NCBI RefSeq assembly: GCF_943373825.1
Contig: NZ_CALSBP010000002.1
Location: 1,539,501 to 1,603,500, forward strand
Direction: 5' to 3'
Source: Aquimarina spinulae
GTDB taxonomy: Bacteria; Bacteroidota; Bacteroidia; Flavobacteriales; Flavobacteriaceae
Length of the DNA stretch: 64,000 nt
Shown here: positions 39,501-48,858 of the stretch, in pieces
Position numbering within the stretch: position 1 is the stretch's first letter
Layout: every line of letters begins with the position of its first letter
Program-made: the position numbers and the translations under genes
The notes under the pieces: model-generated
What the model saw: the letters and a program-made list of their open reading frames with translations, nothing else
Database searches by the model: none
Told to the model about the DNA's origin: nothing

Positions 39501-42500
39501 ACATTCTGCAAGAGGGCATTGCTATTAGTTTTACCTATAACAATTATACATACGATTACACCACTTTACCTTCTCAATCTCTGGTCCAAGTAGTTAAAGC
39601 TATCAATGATACCGTACCAAAAGGAAATCAAATTGATATCAATATTTTGATTACTGATGGCGGTATTGCTTCTATAGCGAACTTATTACTTCCTGTTGCA
39701 ACATTAAACATTGGATTAATTACATATACTACAGTCGAAGGAGATAACCTGAGAAGTGTAGCTTCCAAATTTAATGTTACTCCAGAAGACCTCGCTAATT
39801 CTGACGATAAAGATCATAATAACGATAAGATTACAGATCTATTTGATTCTGCTACATTGGATATGGCAAACCTGGAACAGTTTAAAGTAGGCGAACTACT
39901 TAAAGAAATTCAGGCTACTCAGGGCATACAACACTTGTCTGGTATGACTTCTCGATATTACCTGGCGGGTCTTAAACTTCCGGTAGATGGAGTTACTCCA
40001 AACTATAAAGGGATGTGGGTAGAAGATAATAAAGGTGTTTTATCATACGGGGATCTTGAATCTGCAGGACTATATGCACTAGATGGTCAGCAGTTTCCTA
40101 TCCCCACTCTTACAGAAGGTAATAATTTTGAAATTACCTTTAGCAAACCAGATCCAGATGCATTAAAATGGTTATCATTTAATGGTGATGATCCTGCTAA
40201 AATGGTAATCACTATTAAACCCGATAGTGATGATGCTATCAGCATAAATAAAGTTGCTGAATATGCTACCAAAAACAAATTAAATACTGGCCTTAGCTTC
40301 TTAGGTGTTAATGATTTGTTTACCAATAGCGAAGCTAGTTATCCATATACATCAGAGATTGTTTGGAATGCTGCTTCTTCTATTAATCTTCCGTACGGAG
40401 GTACTTCTCCTGGTGTACCTACATTAAGTTTATGGCCATTACCAGATACATTACTGCAACTACCAGATCTAAATACACGAGCGGTTAATCCAAGAATGGA
40501 ATTTTTAATAGGTCAATACGATGACGTCTCTAAAAAGATGATCAATCATGATGTTGCATATTATGGGTTAGGATCTCTGGTAGAGGTTACTATAAAGAAA
40601 GTACCTATAGTTTCTGATAGCCCATCTACACAGACCACTTACGAAGTAGTTGGAGCAAATAGTAATAACGCTAATATTCTTGAAAAAATAGTTAGTGAAA
40701 TTGGTGATAACAATTCACTAATTGCCAGCCTGATCCCTGCTTATGCCGTTGATTCTAATGGAAGCACTCCCGATGGTATCCAGACAGATGCACAAAATGC
40801 ACTCACAATGGGATTAGCTCAGGTAAATCTTTCTACGGAAACCAGACCTGATATGGCTTTTGATGCATTACTAAAAACGGCATCGATTCCCGAAGACGAA
40901 AAAATGCGATTGCTCAATACGCAAACAGATTTCTTACGATTGCTATGGCAAGCCAGCATTACCAGAAACGGAGGATACTATTTATACTACTATAATACAG
41001 ATAGTAAACAAGGGCTTCCGGATCGTATTTTTGATGATAACGGAGAGGCTACATTATCATTTATTGTAATGTACAGCAAACCTTCTGAAGAAAGCCTTCA
41101 AAATACAATAACTTCGTATATGAATGTTTTTGCTAATGGGGAGGCTATTAATAAAGATAACTCTGTACTCTTTGCACAATCCAATCCGAATGCTATAAAA
41201 TTAGCATCTGCCAATACACAAACATTAGGTGAGCTGGCCTATGCATACTACGGAAATATTGCTGATGTAGCTTCCGATAATCAAAACCTGACCCTTAGAT
41301 CAGGGATTAAATTAAATATCAATGAAGGCATCTACGAAGTTGGAGTTGGTGGTAATACGCTTCAGGAAATTGCTACTCGTTTTGAGACTACTGTTGCTGC
41401 CATACAGGAAATCAATAAACAGAAATCAGGTAGTGAATTACCAGATCAGCTGAACTTATTTGATTCTATTTTCTTACCGCAGCTTACCATCACTGTAGGT
41501 ACCAGCCCTGGCGGTACTTCCTTCGCTTCATTATCTGATTTTTACGGAGAGAATATTTCTTCTATAGCCAATTACAATCAAGATGTTATAGGGATATTTG
41601 CCGATAATCAAGATATTACAATCATTGGTGGTCCAAAAATCAGAACAGCTACCGTTGCAGCAGGTACTACTTCTATAGATGCAATACGACCTATACCTGC
41701 TCCTGTTCCCGATAATCCAAAAACAGCAGGTTTTGGAGAACTATTCTTACAAAATGTATATAGTTCACTCACCTATCAGGTAGTCGCTAATGCTTATTTT
41801 AACAGTAGTAACATTGGTTTACCTTCTGGTCCGACAACAGATGCAGAAGATCCAGAGAGTACCGATAAAATCCAGGTTCCAAAAACACTAACTGCCAATG
41901 ATAACTGGAACTACCAGGTAAGCATACCTTATACCCGTTTTAGTAAAGAGGTAGTCGCTTCAGAAAATGATCTTCCCGATGGAAACGATAGTCCATATTT
42001 AGGATTAGGTGATATTCTTCAAGTTAATTTTGCATGGCAAGATATTTATGGTAACAGTATTATAAGCGAATTATCAGATCCATCGACAACCAGTAAAGAA
42101 CCATTAAATGAACCGCCTGTATTAACAGGATATACAGATGCTATTCTTGGACTTAACCAGTGGCCTTCAATTAGTTCTTCCTGGATGGTCACCGGAGAAG
42201 AAGGGCAGGCCAAACTAGATACGGGATTAAACTTTGATCCTAGTTATTATCAGGGACTGATCTCTACAACAGCAAAAAGCAGTACTACCATTCTGGGACA
42301 ATATACTGTAACTGTAGATGAAACCAGTGCTATAGATAAAGCTAACTATACAATTGATCAAAATGTCAATATCGAGTCTATTGTTCTTAATTCTGATAAG
42401 AAATCGGTCACTATTACGGTAGATAACATTCCTGAAAATGTAGAAATAACGGTAACCGTAAGTAATGTTAAAGCCGATGTAACGAATCCAAGTGATACAA

Positions 42501-45500
42501 ATGTTCTTGTTTTTAATGGCTGGTCAAAATTTAGCGCTGATAATGATAAAGATCTGGCTACTTCTACAGTGATAGAACAAGCCACAAGAGATCTACAAAC
42601 CTATACTCAGATTTGGTACCAGTTAACCGATCCTAATGGTATCGCTTTTCAAATAAATACTACATTAACTCCTGATCCTTTTGTACTAAGCAAAGATGAT
42701 GTGAACAGCTTGGTTCAAGAATGGATTGCTTCTATCTATCTATTCATAGCTAATCGCAGTATGGGAGAAATTACTACTGCAACACCAGATAGTGATCATA
42801 CCATATCTTTTGACATAGATGCTGCACAAGTAAATACCGATCAAATATTCAGATTAGAGTTAAGTTTTACCATCGAGCGTATCGGAGGTTCTATTTCTGG
42901 TGATTTCGAAACTACCGGAGGTATTAAATCTGCCAGTACCAGTATTCCGCCTTTATCAAAAGTTGAAGCAGGAAAAACAACAGGTTTAGAAGACTTTGCT
43001 ACCGGATTTGAAACTGCTTTATCTAAAAGTGATGTGTATCAACTTAAAGTTACTTCTGGTGTAGACCGCGATGAGAATCTAAGTAATACTGGGGGTACAG
43101 AAATATGGGCTACTCGATTAGGTCTTGATTCGACTACCAGTATTGGATATGAGATCAACGATACCAGTAACCCGGTGATTTTTGCACCAAAACCAATATC
43201 TAATAAGCTAGAGACAAAAGATCACATTCCTATCTATTATTTTAATCCTAAGACGGGGATAGATTTCTCTACTCCTTCTACCTATACTGATTTTAAAAAT
43301 ATTGATATGGATCTTTGGGGTAAACAGATCTTTTCGAGTATTGATGATGTATTAACTCCAGAATTTACAGCTGCTATTCAATTAGTTGATAATTTCGGAA
43401 GTACAACATTCCTTACCGATATGCTGGCCAACAAAAAACGACTGGCAGAAATCCTTAAGCTATCAATGGTGCCTGTTTTTGCAGGGCAGACAGCAGATAC
43501 ATCTAATATTCAGGAAACCTTCTTACAGCAATTATTAGTTAAACTTAGTAATGCGTATACCACTCGTGCTGGAATTCAATTTGCTGCCACGGTACAGGCA
43601 GATACCATTCCTGAAGGTGCAGATACTCCTCAATTATACGGAAACATCAATCTGAACTTTATCTTTATGGGAGTAGAATTAGATCAGGAAGAAGCTACTA
43701 TAGTGTATCTTTTCTTCTCTAATTTTATGAGTAAAGAAGAAGCAGAAAAAATAGGTAATTATACCGTTTCTGATGACATAAATGTTTTAAACGCTTCACT
43801 CCTCAGCGAGAATAATCGAATTGTTCGTTTAAAATTAAGTGCCGATGCTGTAATCAACAAAACTATAGTAACTATAACAGATACATTGTTTGATGAAGTT
43901 GGAAACGTTATTACACCTCCGCTAAGTCATACCGTACAGAAAAATGTTGATGGCGGTAACTTCAGCTCATCCTTTAGTCTAAGTTCGCCAAAATTGGCAT
44001 TAAGTGAAAGTAAAGACGCCAAGCTGCCCTTCCTGCTTTCTTCTCCAGATATCATTAGAGGTACCGAAAATGAAGTATTATCCTATGTAGATCTGGGTAT
44101 TACATATGCTGGCTTTGCTATCGAGCATCAAATTAGTTCGGTTCCGGGAATCGAGGATTATAAAGCTTCTTCATGGTTAAGTTTTATTTCAATAAGCAAA
44201 ACTCATCCATTAGAAACTTCATTAGGCAATTTTAAAGTTCCTTTGATTTTAAGGTCCTTCCCTACTGCACCTGCAATGGTTAAGCAAGAAGGTTCTTATC
44301 CTTATACGACCAATACGAATACGGTAGATGACATCCTAAATTGGAACTACCAGATCACCTATTCTCAAACTTTTCACTACCCTCAGGATCAGGTTGATTT
44401 TGAGATTCTGTTTAATGTTCAGGAGAATATGGCTAAAGCTCTTGCCAGTTTTGAAGATGCATTTGCACAGATGGCTGAGTTTATTTCTGTTTTCCCTAAC
44501 ATCAATCAGGTATTTAATGATACATTGATCAAGATCGATGCTACGACTACAGATGCTTCTCAGTTCGAATCAGCTGCGGTAGCTTTATCATCATATAACC
44601 AGATGGTTTCCAGAATGGCAGATGCCGCAGAAACCAGTAATGGCTTTGCTCTTAATACTTTTAATGAGCTATTAAAACAAGGCTATACTGCAGATCCGTA
44701 TTCTTTTTACATCAAAGAAAGTTCTACAACAATAGAAACTACTACAGGAGTATTATTAGTTAATATTTTTGGTGCAGTGCCAGAAGGAATAGGCACACCG
44801 ATTGTGAATATACCTAATTACAATGCAATTAGTATTGACCCAGAAGATGGAGCCAGTTATAGTTATTATTATACTTCTAAAGATACAGGTAAAATCCTTG
44901 AAGCTTCTATTGGGCAATCTATAGCAGATCGTGAGGTACTTATCCCTACGATGAACATCCTAAACAGACAGGATGCCGATACTACTGCAAACCTGAAGCG
45001 TAATGTAGAGTTAGTCCCTGGTAAACCATCGGCAGATGATTTTGTATATACCACAGGTAATATTGGGTTTTCGAATGCATTTCACCCAACTATAGATAGT
45101 AGCGAACCGCTAAATATTGCAACGATAAATAATCCGTCCAGCCCTAACGTGGGAACATTAGAGCAACAGCTTACCATTTTGTTTGATACATTATTGGCAG
45201 AAAACTCCCAGGATACCATTAGTATTTTGATGAATGCTAATTATAGCTATCAAGCAAACAGCAAGCTAAGTGATATTTTCCTTCCGGTAATTATGCAACC
45301 ATTACAGTCGATACAGGTACTAGGTGATGGATCGGATAAAGCACTAAAACAAATGATTTCTGATTGGGCCAATAGCATTAAAGAATGGTTTAGTACAAAT
45401 CAGGTAGATGACACCGAAGCATCGCTTTGGTTTGATCTTACTATATTTTCTAATCTAACCGCACAACCTAAACCATTAATTCGATTAAGAACATTAACAT

Positions 45501-45529
45501 TATCACTAGATTATATTACAGACATGTAA
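33560..45529 (+). CDS. 3989-aa giant protein with LysM-like repeats and amphipathic beta region
   Basis: One uninterrupted 11.97-kb frame with no signal peptide. Layout seen: (1) residues about 37-460, Rossmann-like; RFYVDGTPNFGHQATTVN near 40-57 and SGLPGVFEGQGSSSLPISLG near 400-420 recall the donor-site pattern of GT-B glycosyltransferases; (2) about 660-1600, repeated amphipathic strands (LDIGPISLGFATIESIGITY, QLSASVSVSLSVSINLGLF) resembling proteins labelled DUF6603, an uncertain recollection; (3) about 1620-1940, helical; (4) LysM-like units near 1946, 2056 and 2593, with degenerate ones near 2553 and 2652; (5) about 2700-3989, beta-rich. Substrate, location and role are unknown. Codon use looks even and the frame is intact, so it is under selection. 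Confidence 0.8.
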   Translation: MGDFNDLLTKLMQGQDTSESTTGASIKDMLALIKSKDELRFYVDGTPNFGHQATTVNIMKRIVDATDYSKNILMIYSGADTPKKLAILLTGLIPDDISTTSITYGKATITFLEYKDTKPNLEQIDFGFTGGADNSQVNYADLFNVTYFLRLQPYLWEKAPNQIERKGKDPYDLTKESASFAELAFKFPADSLTTVPETLWTWYAKDQTYNADLKIRSINAESIYNAHTTKKELRLWPIYGLHQFSSPAEMTLNLILSAFTAQMSSNTPIAFFILSDIAKIQEKYQEMPFDYASAFAVDLKNKNSSLPALKAKIKEVYLDTDLMGAYAQLSLDNFILKLGQQVKPLMDGGYTLSLVEGYKNGSYVKIDDLTSTLTGAGNKEIVAITLGPVPQEVYNYYYANSGLPGVFEGQGSSSLPISLGRPFLQIPKTGEEDRANYPSTLSAVNYSPVAEAAKTAALNFRNQTFDTYLQKTNPGKPETYYDALAVSGAFMVNSYTESNDVHTYFTNLGVYYQQDIHDKLMLGLVGVKLVLPIVTLLASSKARTKTSSDTDLMVLEEEALTLEGVYNKLINNYSNGGVNILNALPNTYLSSFFKLVTGNLFFITVAKEDITEEKDGDTVTQVTLSKGTTTAFGPDFNITLNFTSPEESVVTEIETEINQSWNIDGIPWIGFEKPGFSLKINEAGSAVEGGLKGNIIGSGKDSNNDPIVLETMIKYPEEENTWLITGGFSSPLSVSSFFQMAGGINLVQVLQPPLNGMAGFGLKDIQLHYNNQTHAFDYMSYAMSTDTPWELSANPPFQINPSVDVQVYNVQDVANRKIEFTVTGDFTIGKGTVSVLGTYPDFKVHGGLSDGVIQLSDLLELFGTGPLDLETAVTLLDFDLKPNEKYYQLNTILEADKPLVIGPLFTINKLTVNIIHNTGNNEVSIGGEFVVLPESMKIGLSLQSTYATGSGWTFTGTQTSGALEIGQLLTFYIAPTWKPEDGFDYAIDGLGFKIQTKTKYWEFSGKTAKPWEIDFLDLSVEGNAMVAYGKKDEEAEVGYYGNINANVTWLGINFQAFYDFDPSVKSFGIIWEFLKGEVKDIGVNGKHHYVAELSFTESTTIGSMVEKMVSWATGTQFGLAAPWNLLDKIPLNNLSLKYDFTSKQVGFSLDIGPISLGFATIESIGITYKSNQPDPKDNGVMVTLDGSFLWQDNTKEPLTWDAAKPETTPSPSGQGNKYLDLKLLALGQHVTIPGFQSVEKVQEAIKIMREDLPSTEPGEIPGINFDANSNWLVGMDFGVLKLEEDKKSTSAVALANGSEASSSGYFITMQIVFNDPNLYALRLALEGEPARIFKGLDFQILYKKISDTIGLYKAEIALPTVMRKIQLGQVNLTLPIFGIELFTNGDFQVDIGFPWKEDFSRSFTFQTLIWTPIGIPIPVMGSAGVYFGKLSSATTNKVPDTTLGTFNPVLVFGFGMQFGFGYDFDAGILKAGFSLTAVAILEGVLAKYNPYQLTTTSSSNDAQVAEAYYFWFRGTVGVIGKLYGTIDFAIIKADLNIDIRLLAQLTFSPYEPIVIQLSASVSVSLSVSINLGLFKIKMHFSFSASISQSITIKAIASNPPWGDASSGMALKAYAQNELQNAKQLRIALHNPLTVALTQVTPNWSNLEKAAVVAPLTGYLGLGLTMAGDKATELSEQQACYIAMLFLESMTPPQEDRIDGYQKAFKDTADSSFELLSKEIFRWTVAALQNGSISSEQVDNTPVTSSQLTQLLAYFSDPSNPSPIPTEAIDSFMTDQFDLHIQEQPQQETDVNATFFPMALSLELSTPDYDTDYKGVTYDFESYNTISSTYISDLRKYFDQLAIQMQEKDPATFAAFAEGEDISVGNFVFSDYFLLIAKQMVQNAQDSLKDFKYYTNSGDSPDSIVKWVNDHGDLSGDMAYTIAELFNDNSGIALNSGKTMYIAKSTYTVQQGDTFDSIANQAIYGKSFDGNSLATLNQEIQNILQEGIAISFTYNNYTYDYTTLPSQSLVQVVKAINDTVPKGNQIDINILITDGGIASIANLLLPVATLNIGLITYTTVEGDNLRSVASKFNVTPEDLANSDDKDHNNDKITDLFDSATLDMANLEQFKVGELLKEIQATQGIQHLSGMTSRYYLAGLKLPVDGVTPNYKGMWVEDNKGVLSYGDLESAGLYALDGQQFPIPTLTEGNNFEITFSKPDPDALKWLSFNGDDPAKMVITIKPDSDDAISINKVAEYATKNKLNTGLSFLGVNDLFTNSEASYPYTSEIVWNAASSINLPYGGTSPGVPTLSLWPLPDTLLQLPDLNTRAVNPRMEFLIGQYDDVSKKMINHDVAYYGLGSLVEVTIKKVPIVSDSPSTQTTYEVVGANSNNANILEKIVSEIGDNNSLIASLIPAYAVDSNGSTPDGIQTDAQNALTMGLAQVNLSTETRPDMAFDALLKTASIPEDEKMRLLNTQTDFLRLLWQASITRNGGYYLYYYNTDSKQGLPDRIFDDNGEATLSFIVMYSKPSEESLQNTITSYMNVFANGEAINKDNSVLFAQSNPNAIKLASANTQTLGELAYAYYGNIADVASDNQNLTLRSGIKLNINEGIYEVGVGGNTLQEIATRFETTVAAIQEINKQKSGSELPDQLNLFDSIFLPQLTITVGTSPGGTSFASLSDFYGENISSIANYNQDVIGIFADNQDITIIGGPKIRTATVAAGTTSIDAIRPIPAPVPDNPKTAGFGELFLQNVYSSLTYQVVANAYFNSSNIGLPSGPTTDAEDPESTDKIQVPKTLTANDNWNYQVSIPYTRFSKEVVASENDLPDGNDSPYLGLGDILQVNFAWQDIYGNSIISELSDPSTTSKEPLNEPPVLTGYTDAILGLNQWPSISSSWMVTGEEGQAKLDTGLNFDPSYYQGLISTTAKSSTTILGQYTVTVDETSAIDKANYTIDQNVNIESIVLNSDKKSVTITVDNIPENVEITVTVSNVKADVTNPSDTNVLVFNGWSKFSADNDKDLATSTVIEQATRDLQTYTQIWYQLTDPNGIAFQINTTLTPDPFVLSKDDVNSLVQEWIASIYLFIANRSMGEITTATPDSDHTISFDIDAAQVNTDQIFRLELSFTIERIGGSISGDFETTGGIKSASTSIPPLSKVEAGKTTGLEDFATGFETALSKSDVYQLKVTSGVDRDENLSNTGGTEIWATRLGLDSTTSIGYEINDTSNPVIFAPKPISNKLETKDHIPIYYFNPKTGIDFSTPSTYTDFKNIDMDLWGKQIFSSIDDVLTPEFTAAIQLVDNFGSTTFLTDMLANKKRLAEILKLSMVPVFAGQTADTSNIQETFLQQLLVKLSNAYTTRAGIQFAATVQADTIPEGADTPQLYGNINLNFIFMGVELDQEEATIVYLFFSNFMSKEEAEKIGNYTVSDDINVLNASLLSENNRIVRLKLSADAVINKTIVTITDTLFDEVGNVITPPLSHTVQKNVDGGNFSSSFSLSSPKLALSESKDAKLPFLLSSPDIIRGTENEVLSYVDLGITYAGFAIEHQISSVPGIEDYKASSWLSFISISKTHPLETSLGNFKVPLILRSFPTAPAMVKQEGSYPYTTNTNTVDDILNWNYQITYSQTFHYPQDQVDFEILFNVQENMAKALASFEDAFAQMAEFISVFPNINQVFNDTLIKIDATTTDASQFESAAVALSSYNQMVSRMADAAETSNGFALNTFNELLKQGYTADPYSFYIKESSTTIETTTGVLLVNIFGAVPEGIGTPIVNIPNYNAISIDPEDGASYSYYYTSKDTGKILEASIGQSIADREVLIPTMNILNRQDADTTANLKRNVELVPGKPSADDFVYTTGNIGFSNAFHPTIDSSEPLNIATINNPSSPNVGTLEQQLTILFDTLLAENSQDTISILMNANYSYQANSKLSDIFLPVIMQPLQSIQVLGDGSDKALKQMISDWANSIKEWFSTNQVDDTEASLWFDLTIFSNLTAQPKPLIRLRTLTLSLDYITDM

Positions 45530-45557
45530 TACATATGTAAAAACAGGCGAGCCAACC

Positions 45558-45590
45558 AAAACCTCATACGATTAGTCGTATGGGGTTTTT
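45558..45590 (+). terminator. Intrinsic terminator of the giant operon
   Basis: Stem ACCTCATACGA (45561-45571) / TCGTATGGGGT (45576-45586) with TTAG loop, preceded by A's and followed by T's, about 30 bp after the stop of the giant gene. One G-T wobble only. Confidence 0.9.
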
Positions 45591-45791
45591 ATTCTTGCAG
45601 GTATGCATGGGTGTGACCTTAAGAATCAGATACGCTCTTATACCAGTTCTACTTGTATCTGCTAAAAAATATACAACGTAGGGAATATCAATAATCCAAC
45701 AACGTAAAATCATTAATACAAGTTACTTAGAATATTAAAATATCGTATTTTAACTTAAGGCTTGAGAAAGGGCTTTACATAGGATATATTG

Positions 45792-46652
45792 TTATGCACT
45801 TTTTTTAATATCATTCCAAGTAACTAATTCGATGTTGTTCTTTGTAAGTTTCGACCTATTTTGCTCACTTGTAAAGAAGTCAAAATCGATTTGTCTCCAT
45901 TTAGAACCAAAATTTGGATGATTAACGGTTACTCCTTTCATTTCGTTATCATCAAATGCAGGATGAATTAAAATAAGGTTCAATCCACTTGTCAAATTTT
46001 CTAAAATTGAATTGTAATAGTCGTTTAGTTTATTAGCCTCGAAATATTCAAGTTCTCCAACATAAGTCCGGTCAACTAGAAAATCTCCTTCTTTAATATT
46101 TAATTCAGGATTTAGTCCAACCATTTTCATCAATTGTTTATTTATTAAAACAGGAAGACCATATTTTTTTCCTAAGTCTCTATAGATGTCAAAAAACTCA
46201 GGACTTGCACCAATGCTATACATATGCGAATCAATGTGCGTTGGTTTTAATCCAAATTTAATTGCTTTTTCTATTTGTGCTTCCAACTCATTTTTAACAT
46301 CTTCGGCAGATGCATTTTTTTTAAGTTGTTCTCTTTTTTTGTAAAAATGACCATTCTCATCAACCAAACTGGGAACTTTGGAAACAGGTAAAACAGGTCC
46401 AAATCTATAATTTTCCCATTCACAGGTTAGTGTCAAGTGAATTCCATTATCAAATTGTGGGTTATTTTTTGCAAATACTCCCATTTCATAAAACCACGGA
46501 CACGGAACCATTATGCTATATGAATTCACAAAGCCTTTCTCTAGAGATTGAATTGTTGCTATATTTTCAGAATGCGAAAGTCCCGCATCATCTGCATGGA
46601 TTATCAACAATTTTGCATTTTCCTCAAACCCCAGTTTTTGTGCTAAATTCAT
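45792..46652 (-). CDS. ChbG/YdjC-family carbohydrate deacetylase-like protein
   Basis: A 286-aa protein of the YdjC/ChbG fold. Metal-site motifs are visible: [15 protein letters not shown] near the N-terminus (Asp pair), [11 protein letters not shown] near residue 70 (His) and [12 protein letters not shown] near 150 (His-x3-His). ChbG removes an acetyl group from chitooligosaccharides; other members have unknown sugar substrates. No signal peptide, so it is cytoplasmic. The gene stands alone, converging with the giant operon, 139 bp from its terminator region, and could be an integron-type cassette like the genes to its right. Confidence 0.88.
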   Translation of the reverse strand: MNLAQKLGFEENAKLLIIHADDAGLSHSENIATIQSLEKGFVNSYSIMVPCPWFYEMGVFAKNNPQFDNGIHLTLTCEWENYRFGPVLPVSKVPSLVDENGHFYKKREQLKKNASAEDVKNELEAQIEKAIKFGLKPTHIDSHMYSIGASPEFFDIYRDLGKKYGLPVLINKQLMKMVGLNPELNIKEGDFLVDRTYVGELEYFEANKLNDYYNSILENLTSGLNLILIHPAFDDNEMKGVTVNHPNFGSKWRQIDFDFFTSEQNRSKLTKNNIELVTWNDIKKSA

Positions 46653-47017
46653 TCTTGATGGATGTTTTTACTCTTTTGTAATTTGATTGTTCATAACGGA
46701 TTTGTATATGCTTTGTAGCGTATTTCACATACTAAAATATAGTAAATTAAAAACAAATAAAAGATAACAAATATTTTCATAAACCAGCAATTAGTAGCTA
46801 TGAAGTATATACTATGTTGGCTAAAGTACGAAACACACCAACTGGAATAATCTCAATTATTTTTTCGACTCAGATTAAGCACAACAACTTCGTCTAAATC
46901 TCAAAAACTCATCAGGCATAGCCATAGTTCTGTTTTATTTTTATAACAAAATATAGTGTTTAAAAAAGATGCATTTTATTAGGTGAATTCAGGCATAGGT
47001 GTTATTAATTAGTATCG
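46653..47017. other. 365-bp intergenic spacer, possibly cassette-type
   Basis: No coding region seen. ATAACGG near 46697 and ATGTTGGCTAA near 46812 resemble the boundary motifs in the spacers at 50.6-53.9 kb, but pairing is weak. A promoter for the deacetylase-like gene should lie close to 46660, but no clear element is found. Confidence 0.3.
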
Positions 47018-47680
47018 CTACGCCAAACCAAAGTAAACACAAGTTAAAGCAATGGTGTTAAAAAAACCATGTACAGCAATAACAAACCACAAATCGTATT
47101 TACGCAAGTAGAATATCAGAGCTATGAGTGCTCCGGTAAACCAGGTAACAAGTTGTCCTGTAATGCCTTGTTGCCAATGCATGAAGCCAAAAAAACCAGT
47201 AACTAGGACAATATTAAGCACTATACTGATTTTGCTTTCTCCAAAGAATTTCACAAATTGTCGCATAAAATAACCGCGAAAGATTATTTCTTCTCCAAAT
47301 CCCGCAGTAGCCCACACTATTAATAAAGTAAGTAATAAGGCAGGAAGATTTCCTTTTAATTCATCAAAACTTGAATAATCTATAGGAACTCCAGTTAGTT
47401 TTGTAATTACAGGAACCAATGCAAAGAAATAAAAAATAAAGAGCCCTAGTGCAACTAATGGAGCAAGTACGAAAATGTTTTTGGTTGTAAATTTTTCGCG
47501 TTGAAACCCAAGTTCTGAAAATGCTTTTCCTTTGTATTCTATGTAATTTGCTATGATGATTACTATTGAAGCAATAATATTTGGAAGGAAACTTAAATTA
47601 ATTGGTCCAAACCATAAAAAGGAGATGATTGCAAAGGTAATTGAAGGAATTAATATTTGTCGTAAGGTGATTTTGTTCAT
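47018..47680 (-). CDS. CPBP family intramembrane glutamic protease
   Basis: A 220-aa membrane protein with about six hydrophobic helices. Motif 1 GFGEEIIFRGYFMRQF (Glu-Glu and Arg) near residue 130, motif 2 GFFGFMHWQQG with the His near residue 165, and HGFFNTIAL near the end match CPBP (Abi/Rce1-like) proteases. They cut membrane-embedded peptides and in some bacteria take part in bacteriocin maturation or self-immunity; here no precursor peptide is visible nearby. A LytTR regulator lies 125 bp upstream in the same direction. Confidence 0.9.
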   Translation of the reverse strand: MNKITLRQILIPSITFAIISFLWFGPINLSFLPNIIASIVIIIANYIEYKGKAFSELGFQREKFTTKNIFVLAPLVALGLFIFYFFALVPVITKLTGVPIDYSSFDELKGNLPALLLTLLIVWATAGFGEEIIFRGYFMRQFVKFFGESKISIVLNIVLVTGFFGFMHWQQGITGQLVTWFTGALIALIFYLRKYDLWFVIAVHGFFNTIALTCVYFGLA

Positions 47681-47804
47681 TGTTTTTTGATTTTAAATTC
47701 TAAACGAAATAATGAACAAAATCTCTGAAATCCCCTTTAAACACTTATATTTTTACTGAATGGTCGAAATTTATAACTGAATAGTCGGTAGTTTTTGGCA
47801 TCTT

Positions 47805-48641
47805 TTATTGAAACCAATCCATAAATGCTTTTCGCTTGTAACGACTGATATTGATTTCAGCAATTGCATCCTTTTTAATGAAAGCTTTTAATCGAATACG
47901 CAACTTGCCATTTTCAATCTTTTCAATTAGGTCTACAGTATCTTTGTGAATGATAATTTGCCGATTAGCTCTAAAAAACAATTGATCGTTTATTTTTTCT
48001 TCGAGCTCATTCAATGTAAAATCGGTGTTAATTGTTGTGCCGTCATTTTGAACAGTATATACAATTTTGTTTTCGCTGTAAAAGCACGCAATATTTTCAT
48101 AGGTAAGCTTCTTCATTTTCGTGCCGCTGTCAATAGTAATTTCTGCATCTCTTATAGATAACTTATATAAATTGTATATGTCTTGAGCATACAATAAACC
48201 TATGAGAATAAAACACAATAATAAAGTAATTAGTAGACCAATTAATAAATAATAGAACACTGTCTGTCCACCTACAACTTTATCTATAATAATATTTATA
48301 GGAATATACATGATTGTAATATATCCTAGAGTAGAAACCATAAACCTTACGATAGTGACAATTTCTATCTTTTTAGAGAAATGTTTTTTCTTGTAAAATT
48401 TAAAATTAAGATCCGCTATGATTCCAACGAGAATAGATAAGACAATAGTCGACAGAAAACCTTCTATGGGAAATCTATACGATTCACTATCCAGAAAATT
48501 ATCACTCGCTGCTAAATGATTTGCTACTAAAGAAAAAATGATCAATATAATTGCTTTCTGGAACCAACGCCATGCGGCACTACTGATACATGTATGCGAT
48601 ACTGTTTTTACTGTATTCTTGGTTGGTTGTGCGGTACTCAT
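47805..48641 (-). CDS. Membrane-anchored LytTR transcriptional regulator
   Basis: A 278-aa protein with four hydrophobic helices in the first ~165 residues and a C-terminal LytTR DNA-binding domain (about 170-278: KMKKLTYENIACFYSENKI, DQLFFRANRQIIIHKDTVD, INISRYKRKAFMDWFQ). No receiver domain is present; the membrane part presumably senses a signal directly. It may control the adjacent CPBP gene. The unit is not linked to the LytS/LytR-type pair at 58.4-60.2 kb. Confidence 0.87.
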   Translation of the reverse strand: MSTAQPTKNTVKTVSHTCISSAAWRWFQKAIILIIFSLVANHLAASDNFLDSESYRFPIEGFLSTIVLSILVGIIADLNFKFYKKKHFSKKIEIVTIVRFMVSTLGYITIMYIPINIIIDKVVGGQTVFYYLLIGLLITLLLCFILIGLLYAQDIYNLYKLSIRDAEITIDSGTKMKKLTYENIACFYSENKIVYTVQNDGTTINTDFTLNELEEKINDQLFFRANRQIIIHKDTVDLIEKIENGKLRIRLKAFIKKDAIAEINISRYKRKAFMDWFQ

Positions 48642-48858
48642 GAATTAGAAGCTCTTTTTTTGTCAAATTCAAAAGTAAAGAATAATTTCTCTATAGAATT
48701 TTTGCCAAGAATATTGCTCGTCATTTATTAAATCAAATTTTGACATGTAATTGTAAAAAAAGTGAGTCTGATTAGGTAAAGGTTACTTTGAAGAATATCT
48801 CTCGAATATTTTTGCCAACATTAGATGTAAAAAGTGTTTTTATGCTTTTTACATCGTA

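Noticed and set aside
33560..45529. Tc-toxin A or Rhs/polymorphic toxin
   Set aside because: I see no RHS/YD repeats, no VRP1 or neuraminidase-like TcA core, and no C-terminal toxin domain boundary.
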